Assembly: GCA_013297725.1 (NCBI GenBank)
Contig: JAAFIB010000021.1
Location: 1-37,884, forward strand
Length of the DNA stretch: 37,884 nt
Reading direction: 5' to 3'
From: Sphingomonadales bacterium
Lineage (GTDB): Bacteria; Pseudomonadota; Alphaproteobacteria; Sphingomonadales; Sphingomonadaceae
Shown: positions 35,295-37,884 of the stretch, one piece after another
Numbering within the stretch: position 1 is the stretch's first letter
Layout: each line of letters begins with the position of its first letter
Position numbers and translations under genes: made by a program
Notes under the pieces: model-generated
What the model was told of the DNA's origin: nothing
The model's database searches: none
Seen by the model: only the letters and a program-made list of their open reading frames with translations

Positions 35295-37388
35295 ATGCGT
35301 TGGCATTTGGCGGGGACATTAATGTTGGCTGGGCTTTCCCCTCAGCTCGCATTGGCCCAAGAAGCAGCAACGGTTTCAGCCAGCGAAGGCAGCCGCGTAT
35401 TTACGCCTGACTTTTTCACAGGATTCAGCCCCGTTACTGCACTCGACATGGTGCAGCGCATCCCCGGTTTTTCCATCGAAGGCAGCCGGGAACGTCGCGG
35501 GTTTGGCGAAAATGCAGGCAATGTCTTGATCGATGGTGACAGGCCTTCGACCAAATCGGATGACATCTTCACGCTGCTTGGACGCATCCCGGCAAGTGAA
35601 GTTGAACGCATCGAACTGAACGAGCAAGCCGGGGCTGACGGCGAAGCGCAGGGCAAAGGACAAGTGGTCAATGTCATCCGCAAAGCCTCCGCCAAAATCA
35701 GCGGCACATACGCCGCCAATTTGCTAATCGGAACACGTTACGGCGTTACGCCATTCGCCAGCGGCTCCGCCACTTTGCGGCGCGGCGCAACGAGCTATGA
35801 GTTAAACTTCTCGTCCTTTTCAGAACGTCTGCGCGGCTTTGGCCCGGAAGATTTCAAAAATGGAGCCGCGCAGCTTATTGAGCGCCGCCGCTATGAAGGA
35901 TTTGGCGCTCTAGACGAGTATTCGGTGGGCGGTGCGATCAAGACCCGCAGCGGCGATGTAAAGATCAACGCAAATGGCAAGTTTACAGCGCGCAACGGCA
36001 CAGATCGGCGGCGGGGTATTTATACCAACGCAGCCGAAGTGCAGATCGGCACGGAGCGGTTGTTCAGCGATGCGCCAAAGCATGATATTGCCTTTGAAGT
36101 TGGCGGTGACATCGAATTCCCGATCGCCGCAAAGCTAAACAGCAAACTGGTTGCCCTTTTCCGTTCGAGCAGAGAAAGTTCGAGCAATTTCATCGAGACA
36201 AGCCGTGTCGGCCAGCCGGTTTCATTGTTTGAAACACGCAACCGCAACCGCCCAGCCGAAGCGGTGTTTCGCGCACAGAACGACTGGAGCGGGCTTGCGG
36301 GGCACGCGATCCAATTTGGCGCAGAATTCGCGTATAACAAACTCGATGCAAGGTTTTCTGCTGCTAGCTCGACAGGCGGCGCGGTGACGCAATTCCCTGC
36401 ATCAAATGTACAGGTAAAAGAAACGCGGTTCGAACCGTTCCTGTCCGATGTCTGGACTGTCAGCCCATCATGGAAACTTGAGGGCGGCGCGATCATGGAG
36501 TTTTCAAAGCTAACGCTAAGAGGTGATAGCAATGCGCGGCGCAGTTTTCAGTTTATCAAACCGCGGCTGATCGCAACTTGGGCTATTGATAAAGCAACTA
36601 CTCTCGAATTCCGTGCCGAACGGCAGGTTGCACAGCTGAACTTCAACGATTTTGCGACATCGGTGGATCTGGGGCAGAGTAATCAGGTTGACGCAGGCAA
36701 TCAGGATCTGGTGCCAGAAAAAACTAACAGCTTTTCAGCTTTGATCCGCCATAAATTTCTGGATCGCGGAAGCATTCAGTTTGTCGCATCCTATCAAGCG
36801 GTCAGCGACACGCAGGATCTTGTGCTTATCACCACCCGCGACGCCACTGGAAACATCACCGGCCGCTTTGACGGCGCGGGCAACATCGGTTCCAGCAAGC
36901 GGTGGAATGGTGAGTTGGAAATCACTCTGCCATTTGACTGGCTGACAAAGGCGGTGGGCATCACGGGTATGGAACTGAAATATGTCGGCCATTATCATGA
37001 CAGCCGCGTTGATGATCCGATCACAGGTCTGACACGTCGCATATCCTACCGCCCGTTATGGCATCAGAACTGGGATTTTCGTCATGACATTCCAAGCATC
37101 GGAATTGTCTGGGGCGTCAACTGGGCTGAACGTGCGGCAGGCAAAGCCTATTTCTTTAATCAATACCGGCTTGAAAACTATGGTTCCAACATCGGCTTTT
37201 TTGTCGAGTATAATAAATTCAAGCTGGGCACCTTGCGGCTGGAAGCAATCGGCATCGGCGGCCAAAAATTATTCCGCAACCGGTTTGTCTATAATGATAC
37301 GCGAGCGAGCAACGTGCTGACTCAGGTTATCAACCGCGAACGCTCGCTTGATCCGCGCATTCAGCTGGCTTTCTCGGGCAAGTTTTAG
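35295..37388 (+). CDS. TonB-dependent outer-membrane receptor linked to the lasso locus
   Basis: A 697-aa outer-membrane receptor. A signal peptide (MRWHLAGTLMLAGLSPQLALA) is followed by a plug domain about 45-140 (FSPVTALDMVQRIPGFSIEG, GNVLIDGDRPSTKSDDIFTL, ASEVERIELNEQAGADGEAQ) and a 22-strand-type barrel ending IQLAFSGKF with terminal Phe. There is no N-terminal FecA signalling extension, matching the absence of FecI/FecR genes. It could import the lasso peptide, perhaps loaded with metal, or be a receptor whose ligand the peptide resembles. An excellent ribosome site (GGGGAGG) precedes the ATG. A strong shared terminator follows. Confidence 0.85.
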   Translation: MRWHLAGTLMLAGLSPQLALAQEAATVSASEGSRVFTPDFFTGFSPVTALDMVQRIPGFSIEGSRERRGFGENAGNVLIDGDRPSTKSDDIFTLLGRIPASEVERIELNEQAGADGEAQGKGQVVNVIRKASAKISGTYAANLLIGTRYGVTPFASGSATLRRGATSYELNFSSFSERLRGFGPEDFKNGAAQLIERRRYEGFGALDEYSVGGAIKTRSGDVKINANGKFTARNGTDRRRGIYTNAAEVQIGTERLFSDAPKHDIAFEVGGDIEFPIAAKLNSKLVALFRSSRESSSNFIETSRVGQPVSLFETRNRNRPAEAVFRAQNDWSGLAGHAIQFGAEFAYNKLDARFSAASSTGGAVTQFPASNVQVKETRFEPFLSDVWTVSPSWKLEGGAIMEFSKLTLRGDSNARRSFQFIKPRLIATWAIDKATTLEFRAERQVAQLNFNDFATSVDLGQSNQVDAGNQDLVPEKTNSFSALIRHKFLDRGSIQFVASYQAVSDTQDLVLITTRDATGNITGRFDGAGNIGSSKRWNGELEITLPFDWLTKAVGITGMELKYVGHYHDSRVDDPITGLTRRISYRPLWHQNWDFRHDIPSIGIVWGVNWAERAAGKAYFFNQYRLENYGSNIGFFVEYNKFKLGTLRLEAIGIGGQKLFRNRFVYNDTRASNVLTQVINRERSLDPRIQLAFSGKF

Positions 37389-37416
37389 AGCCGCGATCGC
37401 CGCGGCTTTACCCAAA

Positions 37417-37454
37417 CAAAAACCCTGCCGGAATTGCTCCCGGCAGGGTTTTTG
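37417..37454. terminator. bidirectional rho-independent terminator between TonB receptor and rpoC
   Basis: A perfect 15-bp stem (CAAAAACCCTGCCGG at 37417-37431 with CCGGCAGGGTTTTTG at 37440-37454), 8-base loop, and runs of T after it on the plus strand (to 37461) and of A inside the stem for the minus strand. It serves the converging receptor and rpoC genes. Confidence 0.93.
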
Positions 37455-37474
37455 TTTTTTTCGGTATGTGACGT

Positions 37475-37884
<410 letters not shown>

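Overview
The window reads as chromosomal DNA of an alphaproteobacterium of the order Sphingomonadales (a Sphingorhabdus/Sphingopyxis-like sphingomonad is my best guess). The basis is protein style (DUF815 ATPase, fused YrdC-Sua5, two-part RND pump, PAS_5-type protein, TonB receptor), moderately high GC, dispersed REP-like hairpins, and a LexA box of the alphaproteobacterial GTTC-N7-GTTC type in front of uvrA. No database search was possible; family names come from motifs.

Left part (1-9.7 kb), housekeeping: the start of a DUF815 ATPase gene and an acyl-CoA dehydrogenase on the minus strand. Divergent from them run tsaC/sua5, a PDZ-M48 periplasmic protease, an RND adaptor and permease, msrA and galU. 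Next (9.7-15.4 kb) come an L,D-transpeptidase-like protein, a probable outer-membrane protein with a small overlapping partner gene, and uvrA with its SOS box.

Middle (15.4-23.5 kb), patchy accessory DNA: repeats, a second displaced copy of the last 36 codons of uvrA, an AT-richer Apea-like HEPN gene, the remains of an XRE antitoxin gene, a small secreted protein, a strong promoter overlapped by an orphan LexA box, a FAS1 lipoprotein, a PAS protein, a tRNA-Thr(CGT), and a SLOG plus membrane-effector protein that looks like a defence gene.

Right part (23.8-37.4 kb), the main result: an unusually decorated lasso-peptide locus inserted next to the 3' end of rpoC. It has a 44-residue precursor, not annotated by length-limited gene finders, whose leader has the paeninodin-like W..P.I..LDV..T pattern and whose predicted 20-residue core is ADEGTGADVGGDPFPDCQRS (Ala1-Asp8 ring, C-terminal Ser). 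It has an asparagine-synthetase-like cyclase, a split B protein (PqqD-like B1 and transglutaminase-like B2) and an ABC exporter. Added to these are two HPr-kinase-like kinases, two paralogous TPR-2OG-Fe(II) oxygenases, a nucleotidyltransferase, a propeller-like protein and a TonB-dependent receptor. The inferred flow is: B1 presents the leader, B2 cuts after Asn24, the cyclase closes the ring, the kinase(s) phosphorylate Ser20, the nucleotidyltransferase may decorate the phosphate, the oxygenases may hydroxylate the core, the ABC protein exports it, and the receptor may bring it or a ligand complex back in. No lasso isopeptidase and no FecI/FecR or GntR regulator is present in the window. The genes form at least five transcription units on both strands.
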